From NCBI GenBank assembly GCA_002329485.1, contig DCTZ01000005.1, positions 24,146 to 88,145 of the forward strand: 64,000 bases of DNA. The letters run 5' to 3'. Shown piece after piece: positions 44,733 to 53,414 of this stretch. The notes below the pieces were generated by a model, which was given only the letters and a program-made list of their open reading frames with translations, was not told where the DNA came from and did no database searches. Both the position numbers and the translations under genes were made by a program. How positions within the stretch are numbered: the first letter of the stretch is position 1; every line of letters starts with the position of its first letter. Origin of the DNA: Caryophanales bacterium UBA1427 (lineage in GTDB: Bacteria > Bacillota_I > Bacilli_A > ML615J-28 > CAG-313).

Positions 44733-45702
44733 AATCGCCTTCGGACAGTATTATCATACGGACAGTTTTATTCACCGTCTAGACCCGCGAACCAAAATCA
44801 TTTCCCTGATTTTGATGATGGTTTTCATCTTCGTCATCCCGAAAGACCAATTCTATGCTTTGGGGTTTGCGATTTTGCTGCTTCTGACGGTGATAGTTTT
44901 AACCAAGGTGCCGCTCATCAAGTATATTAAGAGTTTGAAGCAGATTGCATATTTGCTGATTTTCTCCTTTTTCTTCCAGGCACTGTTCAACAAAAGCGGA
45001 GAAACTTTTCCGCCGATTGCGCAAAACCTGTCGATTGCCAATATTGCGATAGGGGTCGTTTTGCTTGCCTTGTATCTGGTTTTTAGAAAACACCTGCCGT
45101 TTAAGCTTTTATGGCTGTTGTTAATTATTGTTGCGATTATATATATATTCCAATATCCTTTGATCGGAAAAACAATCAAACCGTATCAGCTTGTGATTTA
45201 CAAAGGCGGTGTGGTTACCGGTTTCTTTATCATCGTTAGAATCATGCTTTTGATTGTGTATTCCTCGATTCTGACCCTGACCACCAAACCGACGGATCTA
45301 AACAACGCTTTGGAATGGCTGATGAAACCGCTCGAATGGATTAAAATTCCGACCAGCGTTTTGGCGATGATGATTTCCATTTCGCTGCGTTTTATCCCGA
45401 CACTCTTTTTGGAAACCGAAAGGATCCTGAAAGCTCAAGCCTCCCGGGGAGTGGATTTCAAAGAAGGAAGAGTAAAAGAGAAGATAACGCAGATTATTTC
45501 CCTGTTGATTCCGATGTTTATCATCTCGTTCAAGCGGGCTTTCGATTTGGCCGATGCGATGGAAGCAAGAGGCTATATCCCGGGAGCCAAAAGGACAAAG
45601 CTTGCGCTGCTTAAATTCCGGTTGTGGGATTATGGGGTATTGGTTTTTTCCCTGGGAATCGTTATCGGCTTGATAGTGTTAAGGGTGAACCATGCGATAT
45701 AA
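44725..45702 (+). CDS. ecfT: ECF transporter transmembrane subunit EcfT
   Basis: Membrane scaffold that couples the two ATPases to S components, 325 residues. N-terminal FIHRLDPRTKIISLILMMVF is the family start. Two coupling-helix motifs with Ala-Arg-Gly are expected and seen as KAQASRGVDFKEG and ADAMEARGYIPGAKR. The protein is longer than the usual 260-270 because of an extra hydrophobic stretch around residues 95-165. GGTGA before ATG 44725. Confidence 0.93.
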   Translation: MNKIAFGQYYHTDSFIHRLDPRTKIISLILMMVFIFVIPKDQFYALGFAILLLLTVIVLTKVPLIKYIKSLKQIAYLLIFSFFFQALFNKSGETFPPIAQNLSIANIAIGVVLLALYLVFRKHLPFKLLWLLLIIVAIIYIFQYPLIGKTIKPYQLVIYKGGVVTGFFIIVRIMLLIVYSSILTLTTKPTDLNNALEWLMKPLEWIKIPTSVLAMMISISLRFIPTLFLETERILKAQASRGVDFKEGRVKEKITQIISLLIPMFIISFKRAFDLADAMEARGYIPGAKRTKLALLKFRLWDYGVLVFSLGIVIGLIVLRVNHAI

Positions 45703-46420
45703 AATGATTGTCAGTTATGACGGCAGTTATTTTCACGGTTTCCAAAGACAGAAAGATTACGTGACGGTTCAGGAAGTCCTAGAAAAAACCATTTCGGAAA
45801 TCGCCAAGGAAACGGTAACCGTAAAAAGCGCGGGCAGAACGGATGCGGGGGTGCATGCTTTGGGTCAGGTCATCCATTTCGACATCGCCAACCACATTCC
45901 CCCGAAAAACTTTGCCAAGGTTCTGAACAAAAAGCTTTTTCCCCATATATATATCAAAGAAGCCTATATCGTGGACGAGACGTTTCATTCCCGGAAAAAC
46001 GCGATTAAGAAAGAATACCATTACATTGTATCGCTGAACGAATTCAATCCCCTCGAAGCCATGTACAAACATTTTTTCCACAGCCATATCGACATTGCCA
46101 AAATCAAAGAAGCCATGGGATATATCGTGGGAAGGCACGACTTCAAAAGTTTCAGCAAAAACAAACTGATTAAGGATACGGTAAGAACCATCGAATCGTT
46201 CGAGCTGGAAGTAAAAAACAACGAGCTGATCTTCAAAATCATCGGAGACGGCTTTATGCACAACATGGTGCGGATTATCGTTGCATTGATGCTTAAAGTC
46301 GGCGAAGGAAAATACGAACCATCCGCCGTAAAGCAAATCATCGAAGGAAGAAGCCGCAAGCTCGTTCCGTACGTTGCTCCGGCAAGCGGACTGTATCTGG
46401 TAAAAGTATATTACGAATAA
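45692..46420 (+). CDS. truA: tRNA pseudouridine(38-40) synthase
   Basis: Modifies the anticodon arm of many tRNAs. The protein has 242 residues. The catalytic aspartate is in SAGRTDAGVHALGQV. Other family blocks are YDGSYFHGFQRQKDYVTVQE and FMHNMVRIIVALMLKVGEG. Overlaps ecfT by 11 bases, the usual arrangement after the ECF genes in Firmicutes. Confidence 0.95.
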   Translation: MRYKMIVSYDGSYFHGFQRQKDYVTVQEVLEKTISEIAKETVTVKSAGRTDAGVHALGQVIHFDIANHIPPKNFAKVLNKKLFPHIYIKEAYIVDETFHSRKNAIKKEYHYIVSLNEFNPLEAMYKHFFHSHIDIAKIKEAMGYIVGRHDFKSFSKNKLIKDTVRTIESFELEVKNNELIFKIIGDGFMHNMVRIIVALMLKVGEGKYEPSAVKQIIEGRSRKLVPYVAPASGLYLVKVYYE

Positions 46421-46462
46421 AAGTGACACTTTTTTCGTTAAAATATATATGAAAAGAAATGC

Positions 46463-46491
46463 TTACATTTAGACCCGATAAAAGGTAAAAT
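46463..46491 (+). promoter_or_regulatory. Promoter of the small exported protein
   Basis: TTACAT (46463-46468), 17 bases, TAAAAT (46486-46491). An AAAGGAGGG site follows about 17 bases later. Confidence 0.55.
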
Positions 46492-46523
46492 AAAGATATA
46501 AAAAAATGAAAAGGAGGGATAAA

Positions 46524-46916
46524 GTGCTGAAAAGGATCGGAATGGCTTTTCTGACTGTCCTGATGTTTTTTTCGCTTTCTTCGTATATCCCTCTTGCTTC
46601 CAACAAAAATGCTTTGGACAACACTTATTACTTTTTGGAAGAAAGATACGACAATCTGCTGCTTTCGGAAGAAGATTTGAAAAAGCTCAAAAAATATTTC
46701 CGAAAGAAAAACCGAAACTCTCGGAAGTTCCTTAAAATGCTCGATGCCAAGATAAAAAAACTTTGCGAAAAACACCGGCTGGAGGATTCCCGGAAAAACA
46801 TTACTACTTTGGAAAAATACGGTTTGTCGGGCGAATCGGTCGGAATTTATTCGGAAAACAACAGTGTTATGTTGCTTGATTACCGGGAAAAAGAAGTGTA
46901 TGCCTGGATCGATTGA
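46524..46916 (+). CDS. Small exported protein of unknown function
   Basis: The protein has 130 residues. A signal peptide-like start (MLKRIGMAFLTVLMFFSLSS, then YIPLAS) precedes a very basic helical region rich in Lys and Glu (about 45-90), then KYGLSGESVGIYSENNSVML. No family is recognised. GTG 46524 is used because AAAGGAGGG (46509-46517) lies just upstream; the ATG at 46506 precedes it. Confidence 0.6.
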   Translation: MLKRIGMAFLTVLMFFSLSSYIPLASNKNALDNTYYFLEERYDNLLLSEEDLKKLKKYFRKKNRNSRKFLKMLDAKIKKLCEKHRLEDSRKNITTLEKYGLSGESVGIYSENNSVMLLDYREKEVYAWID

Positions 46917-46921
46917 TAAAT

Positions 46922-46962
46922 AAACAAAAAAACAGCCGGACTTCAAACCCGGCTGTTTTGTT
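46922..46962. terminator. Bidirectional terminator
   Basis: AACAGCCGG (46931-46939) / CCGGCTGTT (46949-46957) with an A-run before and a T-rich tail after. Serves the two convergent small genes. Confidence 0.85.
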
Positions 46963-46965
46963 AAT

Positions 46966-47187
46966 TTATTCGTTTTTCTTGAGCGGTTTCTTTTTGTACT
47001 GATCCATCAGCATTTTCTCGCCCATCGCGACCTGTTCTTTGGTTTTGAGCCCTCCGACCAAAGGAAGCTCGCCCAAAGTTTCGGGTTCGACGCTTAAGTC
47101 TTTTCCGAACTCGGTATCTTTCTTTAATTTCTGTTTGATATCGCGGGTTGTCGGTTTATTCTTCGGATTGGAATTGTTGTTGTTCAT
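46966..47187 (-). CDS. Small hydrophilic protein of unknown function, possibly spore-associated
   Basis: The protein has 73 residues, rich in Asn, Lys, Thr and Pro at the start (MNNNNSNPKNKPTTRDIKQK) and with no hydrophobic segment. A central GELPLVGGLKTKEQVAMGEK is the only structured-looking part. A strong AGGAGGTGCC site precedes the ATG, so it is surely expressed. No family is recognised. Its size, hydrophilicity and a sigma-G-like promoter would fit a minor small acid-soluble spore protein or similar spore component, but the known SASP signatures are not seen. Confidence 0.55.
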   Translation of the reverse strand: MNNNNSNPKNKPTTRDIKQKLKKDTEFGKDLSVEPETLGELPLVGGLKTKEQVAMGEKMLMDQYKKKPLKKNE

Positions 47188-47205
47188 TTCGGCACCTCCT
47201 GTTTA

Positions 47206-47235
47206 TATTATCGATAGCTTTTTCAAAATATATAC
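47206..47235 (-). promoter_or_regulatory. Weak sigma-G-like promoter of the 73-residue protein
   Basis: On the minus strand GTATA (47231-47235) and GATAATA (47206-47212) are separated by 18 bases, the same geometry as at spoVT. The first base of the -10 is G instead of the highly conserved C, so the call is tentative. Confidence 0.35.
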
Positions 47236-47272
47236 ATGAAAAAAGAAGAGCCCGATATATATATTCTATCGT

Positions 47273-47301
47273 TTGAAAAAGACCCCATTTTATGTTATAA
47301 T
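47273..47301 (+). promoter_or_regulatory. Promoter of the first amidase lipoprotein gene
   Basis: TTGAAA (47273-47278), 17 bases, perfect TATAAT (47296-47301). Confidence 0.8.
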
Positions 47302-47323
47302 GGTTTTAACGGAGGAACGGAAG

Positions 47324-49009
47324 ATGAATAAAAGAATGATACGCTGTATTTTGTTTGTGCTAGGTTTTGCCCTATGTTTGACCGGATGCAAACCTTCAGC
47401 CGATTACGCGGAAATCGGACAAACCCTGCTTGAGGATGTTCCGGGTTTGGTGTTTGCGGAGGAATTCGACTACGAATTTCCGAGGAAATATCAGGGCCAC
47501 GAAATTACGTGGGAGTTTGCGAAAAGCGATTATATCGACGAAAACGGGAAGTTTATCGAACCGTCTTTTCACGATGTCACTTTGAAACTCAGCGTTTTCG
47601 TGGACGGACAAAAAGCGGGAACCAAAAACATCACCTTATCGAGAAATTTAACCATCTATTTCGGAGAAATCGAAAAATATGTCAAAAGTTTCATCAAGGA
47701 CCGCGCTCGGGGCGATGTCAGACTGATGACCACTTATTACGATATCGAAGGAATCGAAATCAGCTATACTTCTTCCAAACCGGAAATCGTCGACAATACC
47801 GGCAAATACTATAACCACGAATACGACGAAGAAATTGTTTTCGATGTCGTGGTATCTTATCGGGGAAAAACCCACGAATTCCAAGTCAAGCATATATCTG
47901 TCGGTTTGCCGGACCTCGACAAGATTGCCAAAATCGACGAATGGCTGCGGGAACAGCTCGCAAACATGCCTTTTGAAGACGGAACGGAACTTCCGGTAAC
48001 TCATCCCTTTTACGGCGGCAGAATCCGCTGGATTTGCGAAGATCCGTTTGTGGTTCTCAACAACAAAGATTTCTTCCTGCCGATGGATGAGGGAACATAT
48101 ATGCTGATGGCGGAAGTCAATTATCCCGGCGCTTTCGAATATTTCCAGTATTTCGTGGACTTGCCTGCAACCGATGTAAAAGATCCTTTGGAACGAGCCA
48201 AGAGATTTTTGGCAGTTGCGACCCCGAAAGAAATCGAAGAGTTTATTGTTTTATATAAAGGAGACAGCGTCAATATCACGAGAAACATTATCGGAAGCGA
48301 CGTTAACTGGCAGGTGCACGGAGGAACCAAACCAGAAGTTCCCCAAAGCGAGCTTGACAGACGGATGTATGAAGGTTACACCATGCCGAACGACGACAAC
48401 GTCTTATGGATTGTCGTGCACGAAACAGGCATGAAAACGGTCGGATTGTTTGCGGAGGCGTTCGATAAGATTCAGTGGGACCGGGCAACCGGAGACTCCA
48501 AACCGGACAGCGTTTCCTGGCATTATACCGTCGACGACCACCAAATCATCCAAAACTACGAAGACAAAATCGCCTGCTGGCATGCGGGGGACAGAACCGC
48601 AATCGGCGGCGGCAACAAAAACGGCATTGGAATCGAAATGTGCATCAATCCGGACGGAAAATACGATGCGTCTTTACGAAACGACGCAAGGCTTGTGGCA
48701 TCGCTGTTAATCAAATACAATCTGAATATGGCCAACGTCAAGAGACACCGCGACTTTATGTCCAAAGACTGTCCGGAAACAATGATTAGAGAAAGACGCT
48801 GGTTCGAATTCCTGGATTTGGTTGCCAAAGAATATATCTCGCAGACGCTTCTAGCGCAATTCGAGATTTCCTACGAATTCGATTCCGAAGTTTTGGCGGC
48901 TTGGCAGATTGCCGGGGTATACCAAAATACCGCTTCTTCCCCCGAAGAAGTAAATGTCGTTGCCAAAATCGAAGGAACAGAATTGAATCTGACGATAAAG
49001 CTTAATTAA
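47324..49009 (+). CDS. Lipoprotein N-acetylmuramoyl-L-alanine amidase, copy 1
   Basis: The protein has 561 residues. A lipoprotein signal with lipobox LTGC ends at about residue 26, so it is anchored on the outer face of the membrane. Residues 30-340 hold repeated beta-rich segments not recognised as a named family. The catalytic domain (about 355-510) is Amidase_2: zinc ligands are expected at His366 (IVVHETG), His475 and Cys483 (RHRDFMSKDCPE), with WHAGD and GIGIEMCINPDGKYD also conserved. It should cut between muramic acid and the peptide. ATG 47324 follows GGAGG. The next gene is a paralogue of the same layout. Confidence 0.85.
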   Translation: MNKRMIRCILFVLGFALCLTGCKPSADYAEIGQTLLEDVPGLVFAEEFDYEFPRKYQGHEITWEFAKSDYIDENGKFIEPSFHDVTLKLSVFVDGQKAGTKNITLSRNLTIYFGEIEKYVKSFIKDRARGDVRLMTTYYDIEGIEISYTSSKPEIVDNTGKYYNHEYDEEIVFDVVVSYRGKTHEFQVKHISVGLPDLDKIAKIDEWLREQLANMPFEDGTELPVTHPFYGGRIRWICEDPFVVLNNKDFFLPMDEGTYMLMAEVNYPGAFEYFQYFVDLPATDVKDPLERAKRFLAVATPKEIEEFIVLYKGDSVNITRNIIGSDVNWQVHGGTKPEVPQSELDRRMYEGYTMPNDDNVLWIVVHETGMKTVGLFAEAFDKIQWDRATGDSKPDSVSWHYTVDDHQIIQNYEDKIACWHAGDRTAIGGGNKNGIGIEMCINPDGKYDASLRNDARLVASLLIKYNLNMANVKRHRDFMSKDCPETMIRERRWFEFLDLVAKEYISQTLLAQFEISYEFDSEVLAAWQIAGVYQNTASSPEEVNVVAKIEGTELNLTIKLN

Positions 49010-49024
49010 TGTTTCGATACTCTT

Positions 49025-49068
49025 GGGAGAAAATCAACTGACTTGTTTTTCTCCTTTTTATTTTTTGG
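49025..49068 (+). terminator. Terminator between the two amidase genes
   Basis: GGAGAAAA (49026-49033) / TTTTCTCC (49047-49054) followed by a T-rich tail. Confidence 0.75.
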
Positions 49069-49094
49069 CTTCGGCAATAATTTTATGGTATACT
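49065..49094 (+). promoter_or_regulatory. Promoter of the second amidase lipoprotein gene
   Basis: TTGGCT (49065-49070), 18 bases, TATACT (49089-49094) with TGG before the -10. Confidence 0.55.
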
Positions 49095-49131
49095 TGATTC
49101 AGAAAAAAATCACGGGAAAAGAGGTATATAT

Positions 49132-50814
49132 ATGAAAAAAACCGCTTTGGCTTATATTGGGAAAATTACGGTTTTTCTTATTTTAATGTTTTTATTGACC
49201 GGGTGCAAAACCAAGGTTTCCCCGGAAGATATCGAAAACCTAAAACAGCGGATTCCCGATATGGTTTTTTTGGGCGACGAAATAAATTTACCAACACGTA
49301 TTAATAAAACCCAAATTACTTTTTCCGTAAACAAGGAAGGATATTTCGACGAAACCGGAAAAGTAATCAAAGCGGAAACCCACGACGTGACTTTGATTAT
49401 TACGGTTTTCGGAAACAAAACACCATTGTTTGAGAAAAAAGCGATTCTTTCCCAGAAAATCGAGGTTTTGTTTCAGGAAGTCGAAAAATACGTTCGTTCC
49501 TTCATCCGCCACCGGACAGGAAGCGATATTTATCTCGTTTCCGAATATTACGATTACGACGATATCTCCTTTGTCTATCAATCGAACCGTCCCGATATCA
49601 TCGACCATGACGGAACGCATTATGCCCACGATTACGACGAACCGGTTACAATCGAAGTTACGGTCAATGCGCGCGGGAAAACCCACCGGTTTTCCGTCGA
49701 GGTCGAAGCGGTTGGTTTGCCGGACGGCGAAAAACTGAACCGCGTATCCGATTGGCTTGACGAATATATGGAAACGATCGAATTTACCGACGATTTTGAA
49801 CTTCCGAAAACCCACCCCGACTACGGCGGAACAATCAAATGGGTTGCATCCGATCCGTTTGTCGTAATCGGGCAAAACCGTTTCTTTTTTCCGAGGGAAG
49901 AAGAAAGAGTCGTCCTGATGACCCAAATCACTTTCCCCGGCGGAGATAAGCAAAAAGAATATATATTCGATTTGCCTGCTTCGTCAATGGATGACTTTTC
50001 GCGAGCCAAAAGGTTTTTGGAAATCTCTTTCGAAGAACAAATGGATGACTTTTTCGTTTTGTATGACGGTTCTTCACCCGACATTACCCGATTCCTTTTG
50101 GAAGGAGATGCCAAGAACAAACTGTACGGGGCAAAAAGAGAAGAACTCGATTTGGCTAATTTGGACAAATGGTTTTATCCTGGTTACGAAAAACCGAACG
50201 ACGACAATCCGTTGTTTATCGTGGTGCACGAAACCGGCATCAGGACCCCAGGAATCAATGCCAAGTATTACAGCGAATTCCAATACAACAAAGCCTATGT
50301 CGCAGACGAAGTGGACGCCTGGACCTCGTGGCATTATACCGTTGACGATCATTCCATATATCAGAGCTATCTGGACCAAAGCGAATGCTGGAATGCCGGG
50401 GACGGGGATATTTACGGAATCGGCATCGAAATGTGCATAAACGCTGACGGCAATTACAACGCTTCCTTAATCAATAACACCCGTCTGATTGCTTCGCTTT
50501 TGATTAAGCACAATTTGGGCATGAAAAGTTTGAAAATGCATCACGATTATTCGGCCAAACCGTGTCCGGAAACCATGCTTCAAAACAGGTTGTGGTTCAA
50601 TTTTTTGAAAATGATTGCCTACGAATATGTCTCCCAGGCACTACTTTCGCAGTTTGAAATCACATATACTTACGATTTGATTGAGGGTCTTTCTTCCTGG
50701 CCGATTGAACAGGTCATATATAATGAAGGCGTAACAGTCGATTCGGTCCAAAATATCAAGGTCGAAGTCGACGGAAGCGAACTCAATTTCCAAATCCGCG
50801 TTTCGGCAAAGTGA
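49132..50814 (+). CDS. Lipoprotein N-acetylmuramoyl-L-alanine amidase, copy 2
   Basis: The protein has 560 residues and is clearly paralogous to copy 1 along its whole length, with the same lipobox (LTGC) and the same position of the first zinc ligand (His366, IVVHETG). The other ligands are in HHDYSAKPCPETM. The central GIGIEMCINADGNYNASLIN matches copy 1 closely, while the N-terminal segments have drifted more. The pair lies in direct tandem with separate promoters, which suggests an old duplication and some division of labour. Substrate could be vegetative wall or spore cortex; not decided by sequence. Confidence 0.85.
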   Translation: MKKTALAYIGKITVFLILMFLLTGCKTKVSPEDIENLKQRIPDMVFLGDEINLPTRINKTQITFSVNKEGYFDETGKVIKAETHDVTLIITVFGNKTPLFEKKAILSQKIEVLFQEVEKYVRSFIRHRTGSDIYLVSEYYDYDDISFVYQSNRPDIIDHDGTHYAHDYDEPVTIEVTVNARGKTHRFSVEVEAVGLPDGEKLNRVSDWLDEYMETIEFTDDFELPKTHPDYGGTIKWVASDPFVVIGQNRFFFPREEERVVLMTQITFPGGDKQKEYIFDLPASSMDDFSRAKRFLEISFEEQMDDFFVLYDGSSPDITRFLLEGDAKNKLYGAKREELDLANLDKWFYPGYEKPNDDNPLFIVVHETGIRTPGINAKYYSEFQYNKAYVADEVDAWTSWHYTVDDHSIYQSYLDQSECWNAGDGDIYGIGIEMCINADGNYNASLINNTRLIASLLIKHNLGMKSLKMHHDYSAKPCPETMLQNRLWFNFLKMIAYEYVSQALLSQFEITYTYDLIEGLSSWPIEQVIYNEGVTVDSVQNIKVEVDGSELNFQIRVSAK

Positions 50815-50860
50815 GGAAAAAAACGACTGACAACTAAGGGGAGCGGATTTTTTCCTCAAG
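50812..50860 (+). terminator. Terminator-like inverted repeat after amidase 2
   Basis: TGAGGAAAAAA (from 50812) pairs with TTTTTTCCTCA (50848-50858). The T-run is inside the stem rather than after it, so function as a terminator is less sure. Confidence 0.5.
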
Positions 50861-50879
50861 TTAAATCCTATTTATTTCT

Positions 50880-50908
50880 TTTACAAAAAGTCTTAGCTAT
50901 GATATAAT
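50880..50908 (+). promoter_or_regulatory. Promoter of the tmk-holB-ricT-yabB-rsmI operon
   Basis: TTTACA (50880-50885), 17 bases, perfect TATAAT (50903-50908). Confidence 0.8.
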
Positions 50909-50935
50909 TATTGTAATTAGGCGGAGGAATAAATC

Positions 50936-51577
50936 ATGAACGGATTGTTTATTACCATCGAAGGAAACGACGGAAGCGGAAAAACAACGATTATCAACGG
51001 AATCAAGAAAATGCTGAACGAAAAAGGCATTGATTATATTCAAACTCGGGAACCCGGCGGAAGCGAAATAGCGGAAAAAATCCGTCAGGTCATTTTGGAC
51101 AAAAACAACGACAAGATGGATGCCCGCACCGAAGCTTTGCTTTATGCTGCGAGCCGCCGTCAACATATCGTCGAAGTAGTCCTGCCGGCCTTAAAAGCCG
51201 GAAAACTGGTTCTTTGCGACCGGTTTGTCGACAGCTCCCTGGCTTATCAGGGGTATGCGAGAGGCATCGGCATCGATGAAGTATACAAAATGAACCAGTT
51301 TGCGACCGAAGGACTTTTACCAGATCTGACGATTTACTTAACCGTTACCCCTCAGGTCGGAATCAAAAGAAAATCGGCCCAAAAGGAATTGGACCGTTTG
51401 GAAAGAGAAAATCTCGGCTTTCACGAAAAAGTCTACCAGGGATATCAGAAAGTTGTGGAAATGTTCCCGGACCGAATCGTTGCCATCGACGGGGAACGCG
51501 ATGCCCAGGCGGTTATTGCCGATACGGTCGTCGTGGTCGAAGCGTTTTTGAATCAGAGGTTGAACAAAAATGACTGA
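50936..51577 (+). CDS. tmk: Thymidylate kinase
   Basis: Phosphorylates dTMP to dTDP. The protein has 213 residues. P-loop IEGNDGSGKTTIINGI, dTMP-binding CDRFVDSSLAYQGYARGIG. The genes downstream match the Bacillus order, but the yaaQ and yaaR genes that usually follow tmk are missing. GGAGGA precedes ATG; the 3' end overlaps holB by 8 bases. Confidence 0.95.
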   Translation: MNGLFITIEGNDGSGKTTIINGIKKMLNEKGIDYIQTREPGGSEIAEKIRQVILDKNNDKMDARTEALLYAASRRQHIVEVVLPALKAGKLVLCDRFVDSSLAYQGYARGIGIDEVYKMNQFATEGLLPDLTIYLTVTPQVGIKRKSAQKELDRLERENLGFHEKVYQGYQKVVEMFPDRIVAIDGERDAQAVIADTVVVVEAFLNQRLNKND

Positions 51578-52541
51578 CTTCGCGAAATTGTTTGATTACC
51601 AACCAGAGATCGTGTCCGCCTTAACCAAAAGTTTTAAGAAAAAACGTCTTGTTCATGCCTATTTGTTCGAAGGCCAAAAAGGCACGAGGAAAACGGATGC
51701 CGCGGTGTATCTTTCAGCCCTCCTGTTGTGCCAAAGCGACAATCCGCCTTGCGGGGTCTGTCCCAACTGCCTTAAGGCAATGAATCTGTCCCACGGGAAT
51801 ATCTTTATCGTCGAACCGGAAAACGACGTCATCAAAAAAGACCAAATCGAAGCATTGCTTCATGAACTTTCATCGACATCTTTGTTTGACGGCAGCCGGA
51901 TATATATAATCAAAGAAGCGCATCTGATGAATGCGGCTGCTTCCAATGCTTTGCTTAAGTTTTTGGAAGAACCTCATCCCCAACATTATCTGATTTTATT
52001 GTCGACTCAACCGCACCTATTGCTCGATACGATCAAATCGCGGGTGCAGACATTCCATTTCAATCCGATTTCGAAGAAAAAGATGACCAAGAATCTTACG
52101 GACAAGGGAATCGAAAAAGATATCGCCTATTGCCTTGCCCATATCACCTCCAGCGAAGAAGAAGCGGAAGAACTCATCAAAAGCGGAGAAATTATCGATA
52201 TCGTGGCTTTGGCCAAAGATATTCAGAAAGCCAAAAACAAAAAACAGGATCTTTATCTGGCTTTTTTGAACAGAGGCCGCTTTCTGTTTGGCGAAGGAAT
52301 TTTGGTTTCCCACCATCAGATGTTTTTCGATGTGCTCACGCTGATTGTGAGAGAAAAAATCAAATCCGTTCACGGCGACGAAGAGTTGTTTTTTGCGGAG
52401 TGTCTGAAAAACGTCGACAAAAAAATAGAAACTCCCGACGAACTCATCCGTCAGTTGGAAGTTTTGAACAAATATCAGGAACGCTTGAAATACCATGTCA
52501 ATATGGAACTCTTGTACGCGAGTATGTTTCTAGAATTTTAG
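51570..52541 (+). CDS. holB: DNA polymerase III delta prime subunit
   Basis: Clamp-loader subunit, 323 residues. The zinc module CQSDNPPCGVCPNCLKAMN has the four Cys, and the P-loop position is degenerate (EGQKGTRKTDAAVYL), as is normal for delta prime, which does not hydrolyse ATP. ASNALLKFLEEPHP is the conserved sensor region. Coupled to tmk by overlap. Confidence 0.92.
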   Translation: MTDFAKLFDYQPEIVSALTKSFKKKRLVHAYLFEGQKGTRKTDAAVYLSALLLCQSDNPPCGVCPNCLKAMNLSHGNIFIVEPENDVIKKDQIEALLHELSSTSLFDGSRIYIIKEAHLMNAAASNALLKFLEEPHPQHYLILLSTQPHLLLDTIKSRVQTFHFNPISKKKMTKNLTDKGIEKDIAYCLAHITSSEEEAEELIKSGEIIDIVALAKDIQKAKNKKQDLYLAFLNRGRFLFGEGILVSHHQMFFDVLTLIVREKIKSVHGDEELFFAECLKNVDKKIETPDELIRQLEVLNKYQERLKYHVNMELLYASMFLEF

Positions 52542-52550
52542 GAGGTAAGT

Positions 52551-53414
52551 GTGGTTACTATTGTCGGAATTCAGTTTAAAGGAGTCGGCCGTATTTATTA
52601 TTTCGATCCGGCCGGGGAAGAATATAAAGTAAACGATTATGTGATTGTAGAAACAGTTCGCGGTTTGGAATTGGGTAAGGTGATTATCCCCAACCAGTTG
52701 ATCGATGAAGCATCAATCGAAACAGAGTTGAAACCGATTGTACGCCGAGCTACCGAAGCCGATTTGGAGCAGGAAAAACGCAACCAGGAACAGGCAATCC
52801 ACAGTTTCGATTTTTTTAAGAATGCGGTGGAAAAATCCGGATTGGAAATGAAGCCGCTCTATTGCGAATATACCATCGACCGTTCCAAAGTAATCTTTTA
52901 TTATACCGCCGACGACCGCGTGGATTTCCGCGATTTGTTGAAAGTTCTAACACCGGAATTTGCCATGAGAGTTGAATTGAGACAAATCGGTCCGCGGGAA
53001 GCGGCCCGTTGCGTCGGAGGTTTGGGATCCTGCGGAAGGCCGCTTTGCTGCGCCACCCATCTACGGGATTTCAATGTGGTAACCATGAAAATGGCCAAAG
53101 ACCAGCAAATGAGTTTGAATACCACCAAAATCAGCGGAGCCTGCGGTAAACTGATGTGCTGTATCGCTTACGAAAGCGAGCTTTATCAGGAAATCAAAAA
53201 GGAAATGCCGCCGATCAATTCCTGGGTCAAAACACCGACATGTGATTTGTGCAAAGTCGTCGGTTTGGACTTTTTGAAAAAAACGGTCAAAACCTTGGAA
53301 GGCGAAGCGATTGTTCCGGTAACCCATCCGCTTCACGATGTGGAATTGATTAAAGATAAAGATAACAGAGAAATCAAAGAAAAGAACCATGAGTATGAAG
53401 GAAGTAATCAATGA
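52551..53414 (+). CDS. ricT: PSP1-domain protein RicT (YaaT)
   Basis: Part of the RicA-RicF-RicT complex that stimulates RNase Y mRNA processing and, in Bacillus, promotes Spo0A phosphorylation and sporulation. The protein has 287 residues. VVGIQF-like start, then ARCVGGLGSCGRPLCCATHL and ACGKLMCCIAYE carry the Cys residues that hold iron-sulfur clusters in the complex. GTG 52551 follows TAGGAGG. ricA and ricF are not in this window. Confidence 0.93.
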   Translation: MVTIVGIQFKGVGRIYYFDPAGEEYKVNDYVIVETVRGLELGKVIIPNQLIDEASIETELKPIVRRATEADLEQEKRNQEQAIHSFDFFKNAVEKSGLEMKPLYCEYTIDRSKVIFYYTADDRVDFRDLLKVLTPEFAMRVELRQIGPREAARCVGGLGSCGRPLCCATHLRDFNVVTMKMAKDQQMSLNTTKISGACGKLMCCIAYESELYQEIKKEMPPINSWVKTPTCDLCKVVGLDFLKKTVKTLEGEAIVPVTHPLHDVELIKDKDNREIKEKNHEYEGSNQ

